Below are positions 46,583-60,056 of a DNA stretch of 64,000 bases, piece by piece. The DNA lies in NCBI GenBank assembly GCA_008692225.1, contig VICG01000002.1:2725001-2789000 (forward strand), in the 5' to 3' direction. This DNA comes from Monilinia fructicola. Lineage: Eukaryota > Ascomycota > Leotiomycetes > Helotiales > Sclerotiniaceae. The position numbers and the translations under genes are program-made. How positions within the stretch are numbered: position 1 is the stretch's first letter; each line of letters opens with the position of its first letter. A model generated the notes under the pieces. It did no database searches, had not been told where the DNA came from, and worked only from the letters and a program-made list of their open reading frames with translations.

Positions 46583-47804
46583 ATGGCACCTTCTCCTGTG
46601 ACTGTAAGTCTAAAAGATTTACAAAATGGTAGGTCTAAACTTACCTGAGCCTTTTGGATGGATCCATCCATCCCACCAGAGCTGATTTCACACTCCAGGC
46701 AATGTTTCGTTCTCAACACTCGAGGAGGCCTTTGGTCCTGAGTCTTTGGGTATTATACTGGTCAAAGATGTCCCAGAGATATTCGTAGAATTAAGACACA
46801 GTCTACTGTCATATTCGTCTTATCTCGGAAACTTACCAGAATATAGGCTTGGTTAGTATCATACTCCAAAGGCAGTCGATAAGGCCTAATGTCTAGTAGA
46901 GAAGCTGGAAAATGCGCCGGCGAAGTATCTCACCGGCTGGTCTCGTGGTAAAGAAACTCTTAAAAATGGCCAAGTGGATACGCTCAAGGGATCATACTAT
47001 GCGAATTGTGCATTTTATGTCGACCCATCTCTATCTTGCGCGGTGCCTACTTCGGAATTTTCTCCTGAAAACTTTCCTGAATACCTCAGCCCAAATTTAT
47101 GGCCAGCAGATTCTGTATTACCTGGGTTCAAGAGTACATTTGAAAGGTTGTGTCGCATTATTATCGACACCGGAGTACTTGTCGCTCGAGCTTGTGACAG
47201 GTATGCAGAGAAGGAGATTCCTGAATATAAACCTGGATATCTTGAACATGTTGTGAAAACTTCAACTACAACCAAAGCACGATTACTACATTATTTTCCA
47301 GCAGAAACAAAACAGCCTTCTGGGGACCTAGACGATGACTGGTGCGCAACACACCTGGATCATGGCTGTCTAACTGGCCTCACATCGGCAATGTTCATCA
47401 ACGAAACCCGTAGCCCACCAGCGATTCCAATATCCTACTCATATCGTCCAACAACTCTCAGCCCCCTTAAAGAACTTCCTACATCTCCAGATCCAACTGC
47501 AGGACTTTACATTCAATCTAGGAGTGGACAAACTGTTCAGGTTAAAATTCCCAAAGATTGCATCGCCTTCCAAACTGGGGAAGCGCTTGAAAGGATTACC
47601 AAAGGTAAATTCAAGGCAGTTCCGCACTATGTGAGAGGTGTACGACCAGGAATTGCAGATGGTGAAAATGAAGGAGGAAGAATCGCGAGAAATACCCTCG
47701 CCGTATTTACTCAGCCTAATTTGGACGAAATCGTGGATTCAGAGATGGGCATTACTTTTGGGGAATTTGCAAGAGGGGTGGTAGAGAAGAATACTACCAA
47801 GTGA
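46583..47804 (+). CDS. 2-oxoglutarate/Fe(II) dioxygenase family protein (isopenicillin N synthase-like)
   Basis: Three exons: 46583-46628, 46699-46851 and 46897-47804, giving 368 residues. The double-stranded beta-helix core carries the iron ligands: HLD in CATHLDHGCLTG (residues about 222-233) and a distal His in VPHYVRGV, followed by RNTLAVF, whose Arg would hold the 2-oxoglutarate. The N-terminal region (SLGIILVKDVPE and LPEYRLVEKLENAPAKYL) is also as in this group. The substrate is not predictable. The second intron ends TAGTAG, so the acceptor at 46896 or 46899 could be used and the protein may exist with or without one extra residue. No secondary-metabolite cluster surrounds it. Confidence 0.88.
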
Positions 47805-49899
47805 GAATATTCTAACAATTATTTATCAAATCGTACGATATACTCAGTCTCGTTTTACTCTTATCTATAAATAATCTCGAGGTGCCCAAATATCTTAGCG
47901 AGGGGGCTGTTGTGGAAAATATTGAGGTGGCGAAGTTGGCGACGTGCATATATTTTCGGAATTCAGACCTGCACTCGAAATGAGTTCCTATTTTCCTTAT
48001 TTAGTTGCGTCGGGTTCGGGTCTGGATTTGTTTCACAAGAATGAAATAATAATAACATTTGAGAGTGGCAGTGGACGGTAGCTGATAATTTGGATTTGAG
48101 AAACATTAAGGTACTGGGATCTCACGTTTATACTTCATGGCAATAACCTCTAAACCAGACTAACCAGTGCTTATCCATGCATCAAGGAGAGCCCGAAGAA
48201 TCGAAGACTGCGGTAATTGATTTTTAAGATTTCCTCCTTATCGAACAATCCAGAACCCAAGGTTTAGAGTCTACGGAGTAGTACTTGAGGCCGTCGTTTC
48301 TGCTAAATTTCATACAGAGCTAAGCACACGATCCGATCGAATAGAATTCGTCGCACCATTGAAGGAACCCACAACTTCCGCCACCAGATATAATACTAGG
48401 CATGGACACTCTTTTCCTTGACTCTTTCTCTCTCTATTTTCAAAAACCTGAATTGCCCAGGTGCTATCAACTTGACCAACTCAAGTTGTGGTGGAGCTCA
48501 AATGTTCAAAATAGAAAATTGATAAGAAAGAGGGGATATAAAGGATTCTTCAACGGGTCATCAATGCCTACCTGGGAACGGGCTGAACGGAAGTGGTATC
48601 CATGGATGCGGAAGTGTTCTTCAAACGACTCAATTAGTACTCAGCCACTTGGAAAGCCACTTTGTAATTAGTGACACTACGAAACTGTAAATTTAGTATC
48701 AGGTGCACCAGCACCAGCACCAGCACCAGCACCAGCACCAGCATCAACCTTTACTCCGCGGCTTGAAGAGTTCATAGGTACCTACCTAGGTAGTATCTTG
48801 TACATGCCGTGTCGTGCATATGTAAGAGTAATGTGACCACGGTAAACATGTACTTGTTGACCGCGTGAGTTGTGTTTACTTTTCCTTTGTACTAAACAGT
48901 AAGTGAGTACAGTAGTAGTTCTACAAATGATATCGCGGAGTCCTGGAGTCGTGGAGTCGTGGAAGCATGGAGTCATGAAATCGTGGAGACGTGGATCTCC
49001 TTTCTCCACCCCAAGTCTCCAAGCTTTTACGTACGGAGAGTATGCACTGCACTCCTGAACCTTGTCACCATCCCCACCGACTTTTTGGCGCCAACAACAA
49101 ATCCTTGTCGGATACTTGTACGGAGTATACCAATATAAGTATCAACCACTGATAGTCACTGACCATCATTGACTACTACCATTGACGAGGTACCACTGAC
49201 AACCCCTGACCACCACCTAATATTAACTACCCACAAATGATTTGCCATTCGCTCGGCCCTAAACATCATGACTAAAATTGTTGATCCCCCAAGTCAACGA
49301 CGTACAATCTTCCTGGATCGGAGAATTTCAATCGTGGTCAGGCTCGAGGTTTCTCTGACTTACAGTCCCGGCACCTACTTGTTCGCAGAGGCCTCATGCA
49401 AGATGATGGATGCATTTTGGCCACCACTCTTTCAACCGTGCTCGTGCTCCCGGGGTAACTCATTCATCCGGCAGCGTTGTTTCGTGTTTTCAAGCTACCA
49501 ACATGATAAACAAAGTCTATATGCTCGGCTTCTATGGTCACGACTCTCCTGCTTGCATTGACTTAATATCATAAAAGGGATGATTTGCACCCTTTTCCCT
49601 CATTTTTCATGAACTACAGATCATGAGCTTCGGTCTTCCTTGTACACTACTATCCCTAATCCAGTAATTAAGTGTCAATCTGCGGGTATCGTGAGTGAGA
49701 AACGGTAGTCATACAGTTCATCTGATTCATTTCAATACTCCTTCCTCTATTCCTTCTTGTTTTTTCACCTTTGTCATAACTATTGGATAGTTAGTCTCTT
49801 GTCTTGCTTATATTATCGTCATTCCTTCTCTAAATTCAAGATATCCTCACCACATTCCTTTGATTGTTGAACAGTTGATCCAGCTTTTACGTACACATA
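47805..49899. other. 2.1 kb intergenic region
   Basis: It holds a (CACCAG)n microsatellite, a run of GTGGAGTC-like words (about 48945-48990), a TACCTAGGTA-type palindrome at about 48783-48792, and TACGGAGTA-like words (about 48271, 49033, 49120). Open frames at 48402-48671 and 49268-49561 have no recognisable motif. The last 150 bases are the promoter and leader of the glucanase gene. Confidence 0.6.
48706..48743 (+). repeat. (CACCAG)n microsatellite
   Basis: About six exact GCACCA/CACCAG hexamers in a row, ending at CAGCATCAACC. Confidence 0.9.
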
Positions 49900-51456
<1,557 letters not shown>

Positions 51457-52616
51457 CAGTTTGGGGATGGGGATGGGGAGAGGGATTGAGTGATTTCTGC
51501 GTATCATCACCTTTATTTGGTTGTTTTTTTTCCCTCCTTTTGACAACATACATACATACTTGCATACAATATACCCAACGGCTTTACGATATTCAGTCAC
51601 AGCCACATAGTACAACAACGCAAAATCAAGGAATATATTTAATTAATTTTATTTCATCTTCTTCAGTATCATCTATCTACCACCTCGAGGACCTCAGTGC
51701 TGGGGTAGTCAGCGAGCAGCTTACACGTAATATCTGAGCAAGAGCGAAAATGAATCAAGATCAAAGTAAAGAAACGAAAAGCAAAGTAAACGAAAAAAAG
51801 CTTCATTATTACGTTCATATTCATATCCAGACCAACTCCATGCCATGTCACTACCCTCATACCGAAAAGAAAATTCATGATCGTTCGTCCATGCATCATC
51901 TATAACACCATCCTGTGTGCTCTCCCTCGCTCCTCACCCATCATCCATTTTTGACACACAGTGAATATTACGAAGCCGCGCAAGTGGGTGTGCAAGTGTT
52001 TGACGTGTGTGAACAATTAAAGAAAGAGAAGAAGAAGAAGAAGAAGAAGAGGCAATCCGCGATCATAATAATTTCATCTCGTAAACTTCGTAGACTTCGT
52101 GAGTCATTTTTCGTATGGCAATGAAGCGTAACCATCCCTGCACGCAAAGCCGTGAATAAAAACCGTAAAAAGCAAGCAGAGAAATGAATTTCGGGGAAGC
52201 ATATGCAGTCGATGCTTACAGGCGCTGGCGAAAGAGAAGAAGATAACGAAGAGGTTGGATTCCCGACGAGCAAAGAGATGGATGCATGAAACAGGAAAGG
52301 TTCTTTTTCTGAAGGTTGCAGGGGGGAGATCCTGATATTTCGTCTAGCCTGCTGAGTTTGGGGCGCAGAGGAGTTGGAGAGGTCGAAGATGCTATGTTGG
52401 GAAGCGAGCAAGTAATAGCAGAGAAGTAAGGGGGGTTCGGTGGCTGAAAGGTCGAGAGTTTGGTAGTCGAGAATCGAGAGGGGTTGGGCCACCAGGATCA
52501 GCAAGCCACCAAATTCTAGAGCGAATTCTCCAAGATGTAAGATCGAAGCACCTCCTCCACAACATGTAAAATATCCCAGCCATCCCGGTCCATGAAAGCT
52601 CAGAGTAACCCACAGG
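51457..52616. other. convergent intergenic region
   Basis: This holds the 3' flanks of the glucanase gene and the 1222-residue gene. An (AAG)n run lies at about 52028-52051. A long minus-strand frame (51968-52732) overlaps the end of the large gene and is not credited. Confidence 0.6.
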
Positions 52617-55600
52617 TCAATAACGTCCCGAAAAGCTGACATGCGCCGGCAACGGCCAAAATTTGCCATACTCATGGTATCCCCCGTTGTCCGAACGAAG
52701 CAAGAAGGCATCGTTTCGATTATGATTGACACCGTTGGTATAGATCAAGTTGTTGAACCATCCTTGACATGTATTGGTTAATTTATATCTGCAGGATTCG
52801 CAGAGGGTGAGGGGACAGCCATCGCAGAGGAAGACAGCGCGGGAGGGACAGACCATGCAGAATTTTGAGATGGGGCCATGCGGCTTGCGGTTCATGTGTA
52901 CGTTGTGGTAGTGGGGGTTTGGAGCTTCGGCAGCGGTTTGGGATTGTTGAGGGGAGCTGGGCTGGTTGCTTCGTGGTGTGCTGAAGGAGTCGGTGTTGGT
53001 GGGTGTGCTTTGGCGGGTTAGATGCGAAGCAGATTGCATTCTGCTCGAGGTGCCACCAGACATTGTGAAATCCATTTTAGAGCTCATGCTGGGGCTCGGA
53101 GCAGAAGTCATGCCGGTATTCGTGCCATTGGAGCCCGCTGCAGACATAGTAAAACCCATATTGGAGCTCGTGCCAGAGTTCATACCGTCATTCATGCTAG
53201 AGCTTGTACCACCCGAACTCATACCGCCCTCGTTCATCCCGGCAGCCACGATAGCCTTGATATCTTCCAAAGTGATATACCCATTGGCCAAGTCGGCATC
53301 AACATCAATGGTCAAGCCGTTAGAATTCAATCCACCACGCATATTACCAGGTTGATTAAACTGGCCAGAACCAGGAGCTTGGCGATTGGAACTATGCAAA
53401 TTTGTTTGCCATTGTCCATCGTCGTTCAAGGCAATGATGTGACTGAACTCGGTGTGACATCCATGAGCAACAACTTGCAACTTGAGAACCTTGCAGCGTT
53501 CGCAGATCTTGGCTTTTTGCATGTCGACCTGTCGATGTTGGGAGCCACGACACATGAGATTGTGCATGAATGGATTGATCAAGATATTATCAATCGTAGA
53601 GTACTTCTCCTGAGGATCGCCGAATACGTTGGATGCATCCGACATAGGATGGTAACGATCGTAGGCGGAAGGGACAGAGGCGCTCATGGGAGAGCTGCTG
53701 GATGAGGAATAGCTTGGCTTCTTTGGGGATGGACCGGGACCGACTGGCTCTTTGGCTGCTCTCTTTCCTCTTCCTTTACCCTTGCCTTTCTTGTCTTTGT
53801 TTGGTGGATAGGAATCATCGTCCATATCATCGGGATCAGCAATAGGAATGCGATCCTTGCCAGTTCTGACACATTCGCGACACCAATCATGACCAGCCAA
53901 ACCCCAGATCGGAAGGAAATCATGACTATATGGACCGATGCCATGCGGCATTGGTGGACCAGAACAAAAGTCGCATTCGAATCTCTCTCCAATCTTCAAC
54001 AGGTTGATAGCCAACGGTGATTGTTCTGATTCCAATTCGTTACTGCTCTTCTTTTGGATGCGCGGTTCCATTCGGAGGTAACCTGACAGAGGAGGAGGCG
54101 GTCTTCCATCAAACGGCATAGGAGCATTGAGATTGTAACCCCGCAACGAAGCTTGAATGCGTTGAGCCACCTGCAAGCGACGCTGATCTTCGGATGCTTC
54201 CAGGGTCAGAGGCTGCTGCTGTTCAAGGCGATCGACGTGCTGACTGAGCAGGTTATGATTCATACGGATGCCCAATGGCGCGAAAGGTGTAGGTCCATTG
54301 AAGCTATTGTTGGAGTGGTGATCGAATGCTGCTTGAGCCATCATGTATTCGTATGAATTGGGCTGCACGAGAGGATGTGATTGCGCCATCTGCCTATTCT
54401 GCTGTCCTCCAGCATTTGTGTTATTCTGATGCTGCTGACCCATTCGGGAAGGAGCTGGGAATCGCATGTTGTGCATGTTCGTACTCATGTTCATGTTCAT
54501 ATTCATGTTCATATTGATGTTCATGTTCGTGTTCATGTTTATGTTCGTATTCATGTTCATACCCAGATTTCCCTGCGAGCTATAGTCTTGACCTGGTTGA
54601 AAGTAACCTGGAACACTTCCAGAATACGCAGGGCTTGGCGGAATAGGACGATGAGATGTGGGCCACGGAGCACGAGGGGTAGGCTGGTGAAAGCTGGGTG
54701 GGTGCAGAGGGTTTGGAGATACGACAATAAGAGGAGTATCCGGAGCACGAGGAGTATCTCTGAGAAAGTTCGATGGGTGTAGAGGATTCTGAGCCACGCT
54801 TGCGTCAGAGATGGCGGAAGCTCCCGTCGCAACCAGTGCTGGTGTCGATGATCTCGATCTTGTGGGTAATCCAACGATAATGTTTGCTTTTGCAGATGGC
54901 GATGCGTTGGTAGTATTGCTGGCTGACTCATTAAGGGTAGCTGATCTGGTCAACTGGACTATCGATCTATCAGGAATATTGATCAAACTTGATGATCGCA
55001 AGGTCATCCGACCAGTCTCTGATCCCATCGAATTATTTGGAGTGTGTCCATAAATACCTGGAGGACCAGTCTGATGTCGCTTTGCTATTGGTTCAGTAGA
55101 AGATGAAGAAGGTAGTTGAAGGTTTGGGACGGTTGCTCCAGGCACGGAAGAAAAAGGATTGTTCATCTTTACGCTCGCACCCTGTGGCACAAACGACATA
55201 TTGTAACCACCAGGTACACTAAGCCGAGTATTCTGAGTAGCTCCCATGAATGACGGTATAACAGGTGGTGGAAAGCCAGGAGTATTGATCGATGGTGCTT
55301 GAGTTGATGGTCCAACCATGTTTGCGACTGGATTTGCTTGACTTAAAGATTCCACCAAATTCGGTGGTGGAGATGGTATTTCGTCCAAGTTGATATTTTC
55401 CCAGAAAGGCAAGAGTCCCATGGGGAACTCTGCCGACGAATAGTCTTCCGGCACGTCGACTTGAGCGGTTGAAGATGATGCCGCCACATCCCCCGATCCA
55501 TACTTCTCCAAACTCGCCATCATCTCGGCAAAACTGACCTCGAGATCCGAGCCCATCGCCAGGGTCGCAGCAGGCACGGAGGAAGGGCTGCTACTATTAA

Positions 55601-56285
55601 TAGTCGCAGTTTGGCCGGAGCCACCTTCTATCGTCGAACCTGCTCGACTTCCACTGCGACGATGCGCCCGATCTGGGAGGGTTAGGGTGAACGGGTTCGG
55701 ACTGGGGTTGTTAGCATGGACAGCAGCCCTCCACTGCTGTCTATCTGCCCCAGTATTGGCAGGAAATTCCGAACTGGTAGTCAGCAACGGCTCACGCGCA
55801 GCCGCTGCTGGTACCTCCGTACCTTCGCCCTCCGCGAGGTCAAGTAATGCGTCGAATCCGACGTCGTCTGGTTGTGCTGCCGAAGCAGCAAGTTGGTTAT
55901 CCATCGTTTCCGATGGTGGTGATGGTGATGGTCTTGGTGGTAATGGGGGAGGTGGTGGAGGGTTTGCAAATGGAGATAAAAAAGATTTATCTCCAAGTGC
56001 GCGGCTGCGATGATTCACTGGTGCTTGGGGCGGTGCAAGCGAGGGCACGGCAGATCGAGGCGCCGGTGACCTCGGTGATTCCCGATCTTCGATCTTGAAA
56101 GATGAATTGATGGGTGGTGTGATTGGCGTTCGCACCAATTTCCCACCAGAGTACCCGAGGACCAATCGCGAAGGGGAGTTCAACGAGGCTCCCGAGCCTT
56201 GCGATGCCGAAGTTCCAATATTGGCCGTTGAGAATGAGAGCTGGTTCTTGCGTCGACGACGCGGGGTGGTGCTATTTGAAGCCAT
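52617..56285 (-). CDS. unrecognised 1222-residue protein with Cys-rich C-terminal half
   Basis: A single open frame of 3.7 kb with no intron. The ATG at 56283-56285 (MASNSTTPRRRRKNQLSFS) is the first in frame. Family not recognised. The first 600 residues are Ser/Pro/Asn-rich and likely disordered, with a run of about 30 residues made almost only of Met, Asn and Thr (DNA about 54476-54560). The C-terminal half has three Cys clusters: CDFCSGPP...WCRECVRTG, CRGS...ICERCKVLKLQVVAHGC, and MVCPSRAVFLCDGCPLTLC followed by ESCRYKLTNTC. Their spacing looks like zinc-binding modules, and a KKGKGKGRGKRAAKE stretch between the first two could be a nuclear signal. A transcription or chromatin role is possible but unproven. 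Confidence 0.7.
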   Translation of the reverse strand: MASNSTTPRRRRKNQLSFSTANIGTSASQGSGASLNSPSRLVLGYSGGKLVRTPITPPINSSFKIEDRESPRSPAPRSAVPSLAPPQAPVNHRSRALGDKSFLSPFANPPPPPPLPPRPSPSPPSETMDNQLAASAAQPDDVGFDALLDLAEGEGTEVPAAAAREPLLTTSSEFPANTGADRQQWRAAVHANNPSPNPFTLTLPDRAHRRSGSRAGSTIEGGSGQTATINSSSPSSVPAATLAMGSDLEVSFAEMMASLEKYGSGDVAASSSTAQVDVPEDYSSAEFPMGLLPFWENINLDEIPSPPPNLVESLSQANPVANMVGPSTQAPSINTPGFPPPVIPSFMGATQNTRLSVPGGYNMSFVPQGASVKMNNPFSSVPGATVPNLQLPSSSSTEPIAKRHQTGPPGIYGHTPNNSMGSETGRMTLRSSSLINIPDRSIVQLTRSATLNESASNTTNASPSAKANIIVGLPTRSRSSTPALVATGASAISDASVAQNPLHPSNFLRDTPRAPDTPLIVVSPNPLHPPSFHQPTPRAPWPTSHRPIPPSPAYSGSVPGYFQPGQDYSSQGNLGMNMNTNINMNTNMNINMNMNMNMNMSTNMHNMRFPAPSRMGQQHQNNTNAGGQQNRQMAQSHPLVQPNSYEYMMAQAAFDHHSNNSFNGPTPFAPLGIRMNHNLLSQHVDRLEQQQPLTLEASEDQRRLQVAQRIQASLRGYNLNAPMPFDGRPPPPLSGYLRMEPRIQKKSSNELESEQSPLAINLLKIGERFECDFCSGPPMPHGIGPYSHDFLPIWGLAGHDWCRECVRTGKDRIPIADPDDMDDDSYPPNKDKKGKGKGRGKRAAKEPVGPGPSPKKPSYSSSSSSPMSASVPSAYDRYHPMSDASNVFGDPQEKYSTIDNILINPFMHNLMCRGSQHRQVDMQKAKICERCKVLKLQVVAHGCHTEFSHIIALNDDGQWQTNLHSSNRQAPGSGQFNQPGNMRGGLNSNGLTIDVDADLANGYITLEDIKAIVAAGMNEGGMSSGGTSSSMNDGMNSGTSSNMGFTMSAAGSNGTNTGMTSAPSPSMSSKMDFTMSGGTSSRMQSASHLTRQSTPTNTDSFSTPRSNQPSSPQQSQTAAEAPNPHYHNVHMNRKPHGPISKFCMVCPSRAVFLCDGCPLTLCESCRYKLTNTCQGWFNNLIYTNGVNHNRNDAFLLRSDNGGYHEYGKFWPLPAHVSFSGRY

Positions 56286-59247
56286 AGCTTGGCTCGTTGT
56301 AAGATCGAAGACGTCGAGGTTGAAACGTAGAAGCGACAAGAGAGAGATATAGATAATTAACCGAGCTCAAAAGAAAAATAGCCCTCCCTAGCGTCGAATG
56401 GCACTCGGCTGGAGACTCCAATGGAGTGCTATCATCCCATCTTGTCTTAATGAAAAACCAATGTCTGAAAGTGAAAGATACGATTTCAGTAGTCATCTTG
56501 TCTTCAACAAAGATATTTCCACTCATCCAGCTTGAGAAGAGATCTATACACCCATAGTTGTATATCTGACAAGCTAGACCTTTAATCGTCCTCTGGACTT
56601 CAACACAATGAACCAAATGATGTTTGGCACCTCACCCAAAAGCATTCAAAGTATACTATTGAAGCAAACAATTTATATTTGAATCAAGATTCCATGAGAT
56701 GGAAGTTTAGCCATTGATTATGGCTCCATACAATAAAGAATGATATGTCGATATACCGTATCAACAACTTCTAAAGTATGAACCTAACTCTTATACTACA
56801 ACAACATAGATAATCACAGCCAGACGACATCTATCGAATTCTCATTCTTAACAGGTGGATGGACTTTGCTTCTCCAATTCTCCTCATCTCACGGCATCCA
56901 AATTTTCCCATATCATCATAGATAAGACTACGCTATGCTAGGGGCTCTGATTCCATAGGCGACAAAGCCTACAACTGCAGTGTCAAATATGCCAGATGAA
57001 GCTGATCCCTCATTCTAGATAACCCTCAATTTCTACTGCAATGACATGAAATAAGTTATCTATCACCTGAAGACTCTTCTCTGATGGTCGTCAAGTCCAT
57101 TATTCAATCAAATATCAAAATATATTTTATTGAGCCCTCTCATCCAATAGTTATTGAATTCTGACGTTCAAGGAATCATATCATGCCAGTATTTTCTTTG
57201 TAGTGTTTAACCAAGTATGCTTTTGTATTATATAATAGATGCGTATCTCGCTAAAAGCTCTAGTATAATAGCTATATCGACGTTTGCTCTTACCATGGAA
57301 ATGGCTGACACTTAATCAAGAGGTCTAATACAACAGGTACTATTGAAGCCAACAAGATCTTTATTCTACCAACAACTCAGTTCTGAATGCCATTAGAGCT
57401 TACTTTCATGGCATACGTTAAGTTTGGAGTCCTCTTCTAACAGTCACTCCGAAGTCTACTATGAAGATGAAGATGAAGATGAACCTGCACATATCCAAAA
57501 ATCACTCCCCTTACAAACAATGTATTTGTCAAAAGTAGACGGTGCATGTAGGATTATGTATGTGTTGTGTGATGCGCGTGGATTCCAACAACTTCGGAAG
57601 ATTGTACTTTGCGGCTCACTTCCACCTCATACCTCAGACGGTTTACTAGCCACCCACGATACCAGCAGCACCCTCCACACCACTCTTCTCACCTCACCAT
57701 AGCTACTCATCCTTACTCCTAAATCATGAATGACACATTCTCAACTCAAGGAAGCAAAACGGGTTCCGTCAGCGTTGCGTCCCTTCGAATCCACCAACCA
57801 CCAACCACCATGCCCAAAGCCACAAATCACCAACTCCCAACACTCCTCCAGAAGCGCACCAAACGCACCAAAAAGCCACGCTAGAACATCAACCCCGACC
57901 TAACTATGATGCAGGAAAGAATTACGACACCAGCGAAACATGTTCCCCAATACCGGCAGCAGTCCACCTCACACAGGCGTAAGAAGATCCATTCTGTTCA
58001 TGTACCCAAGAAAGAAGAAAAACACTCGACTCAACCACAGATTCCAAGCAACATTGCAATCTTCCCGCTCTGGAGAGTGAAACAAGACTAATCACATAGC
58101 CTATCCAATAGACCGAAACCAACGAGTTTGCCCAAGAAATTGCTCTGCACAGCTACCCACACTGATGATCTTGCCATGCACCAAGTCTGTGAGCAGCGCA
58201 CAAATCACGTCCTCACTCGAGAAAACCCATCACACCTGGCGATTTTGCGAAGGTAAGACGCAGGGTTATAGCGTGAGGCTTTGAGATCGAGTCAAGCGTT
58301 CGCGAAGACGACTGACTTTGTTGGGAAATGCCGTTGCGAACTTTGCGCGAGCACCGAGCATAAGCTTAGAGTGCCTGATATGTAGAACAGAAAATAAGTA
58401 GGAGGGGGAGCTGGTGATACTAATGACCACTTCCTTAATTATGATCTCAGGAGAAGAAGAAAAAGAAGAAGAAGAAGAAGAAGAAGAAAACAAGCCCACA
58501 ACGCCCTTCCCCATCTCAGACCAAATCAAGAAAGAGCACATCGAACCTACAACAACCCCCTCAATCCGACCTTACCAATCCACGAGAAGATATCGAGGAG
58601 CGATCTCCCCAGATCCTGAATAAGAGAGCCTTAGTCCTAAGTTTAATACACCCACACTCACATCCACATCCACATCCACCACAACCCAGGACCGACATCT
58701 CCCACAGACCAAACACCCTGTGCTCAACGCTGACGCAACACACAACACAGTACTGTACGCGCCTCCCACCACCGTCAAGCGAGCACGAAAACCCGAAAAA
58801 TTTGAGCCCCAACCGACAAAACAAGAGACCGATCTATCCACTAGGTATCCCACGAGCATGAAGTTCCCTGCTTTTACCCCTGCAACCGCCTCCCCCAGAA
58901 TCAACGGGTCCATATCCTCCCCTCCCCCACGCATCATTCACAACTTCATCATCCAAGTATCCAACCTAAACCCCAAAACTCCGTATCAAAAAAAAAAAAA
59001 AGAAAAAAAAAGAGCCTCCCCCCCACCCCAAACAGAATTCCAAACAAAAAATAAAAACATAAGAAAAAAAAAATCAAAAATCAAAAAAATCAATCCGCCA
59101 AGCAAACCTTGGCAAGAGCCACAGACCCCACCGACCCGCCCCACCAAACTCCCCTCAAGCTCCCCACCTCGATATCCAAAACGAAACCTTCCCCTTCACC
59201 CCCCTCCCCCAGAAAAAACAAAAAAATCAAGTCACAGAAGGGAATTG
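56286..59247. other. 3 kb intergenic region, AT-rich then C/A-rich low complexity
   Basis: 56300-57400 is AT-rich without open frames of note. 57400-59240 is rich in CCA, CAC and poly-A words with long but motif-free frames, for example 58720-59313, which runs into the tRNA. A (GAA)n run encoding poly-Glu in one frame lies at 58451-58489. No protein gene is supported. Confidence 0.6.
59211..59226 (-). terminator. RNA polymerase III terminator of tRNA-Lys
   Basis: Read on the minus strand, a run of seven T (59220-59226) and then one of six T (59213-59218) follow the tRNA 3' end by about 21 bases. That is the usual Pol III stop signal, doubled. Confidence 0.75.
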
Positions 59248-59319
59248 AGCCCAACGGGGGGTCGAACCCCCAACCTTGTGATTAAGAGTCACACGCTCTA
59301 CCGATTGAGCTAGCCGGGC
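59248..59319 (-). tRNA. tRNA-Lys (anticodon CTT), T-loop one base short
   Basis: On the minus strand the cloverleaf reads: acceptor GCCCGGC paired with GTTGGGC, D-arm GCTC/GAGC, anticodon arm TGTGA-CTCTTAA-TCACA with anticodon CTT, variable AGGTT, T-stem GGGGG/CCCCC, and discriminator T. Internal promoters are present: A box TAGCTCAATCGG and B box GGTTCGACCCC. No intron. The T-loop reads TTCGAC, six bases instead of seven. The usual TTCGAGC form would have one more G, making 73 rather than 72 nucleotides. It may be a real variant or a consensus error. Confidence 0.9.
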
Positions 59320-60056
59320 GGCCATTGCTATCATGCATGGTGTCCGCATTGCCATCGCAGCATATATCTTCCCCAGGAGTGGCGCGTGAAAAATTCTGCA
59401 GAGGAGGTTGAGGGGAGGGACGACCATGCTGTGCTGTGCGGGAAGTAACCTCGTCGTCGCCCGATGAATCCCCACCGACCCTTCCCCTTTCCCTACACCT
59501 ACACCTACACCTACACCTACACCTACACCTACCTACACTACACCTAACCTACCAAAACCATCCCAAACATCCAATAAATTCCAACCATAATAAACCCTTA
59601 CCCATCCACGACGTGCCCGTGAAGAATCCCCAAAGAAACCTCAAGTATATATCATCACAAGATGGGGACACCCACAAAGCGAGATTCGCTCGCGATTTAT
59701 TTTCATCGCTCATAGCTCATCGCGACTAGCAAGTAGCAACTGGCAAAGTCAAGGCATCATCAACATTTCAACACTTCACCCAACGACAACCATCATCAAA
59801 AATCACACACCTGCAACCAACTCACCCACACCACCCAGCACAGCACAAAAGAAGACGCCGAAACGTCGGAAAGAAAAGCGGGGGAAAGCAAAAAAAAGTC
59901 TAAAATTCAGAACCGCCAGCCCTTCTCCCTTCAGATCCTGGGTATCGTATCTATCTCATATGCGAACGACAATCTCAACTCATGCGTAACCAAACTTGAC
60001 CAAGCCCACCAATAATCCCACCGAACCAGCAATACAGCGCTTCCTCACTCTCCATC
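59320..60056. other. intergenic, tRNA 5' flank and 3' flank of the glycosyltransferase gene
   Basis: It contains a hexamer repeat (listed separately) and otherwise A/C-rich sequence without supported genes. Confidence 0.6.
59492..59532 (+). repeat. (CTACAC)n microsatellite
   Basis: About six CTACAC/ACACCT hexamers in tandem, then a shortened copy (ACCTACCTACAC). The unit is not the fungal telomere repeat TTAGGG. Confidence 0.88.

Noticed and set aside
51968..52732. 254-codon minus-strand frame
   Set aside because: It overlaps the end of the 1222-residue frame in another frame, and its C-terminus is a (AAG)n-derived poly-Phe run.
58720..59313. 197-codon Pro/Lys-rich plus-strand frame
   Set aside because: It consists of A- and C-rich low complexity and runs into the tRNA gene.
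59492..59532. CTACAC repeat as an interstitial telomere
   Set aside because: The unit differs from the TTAGGG/CCCTAA repeat of these fungi.
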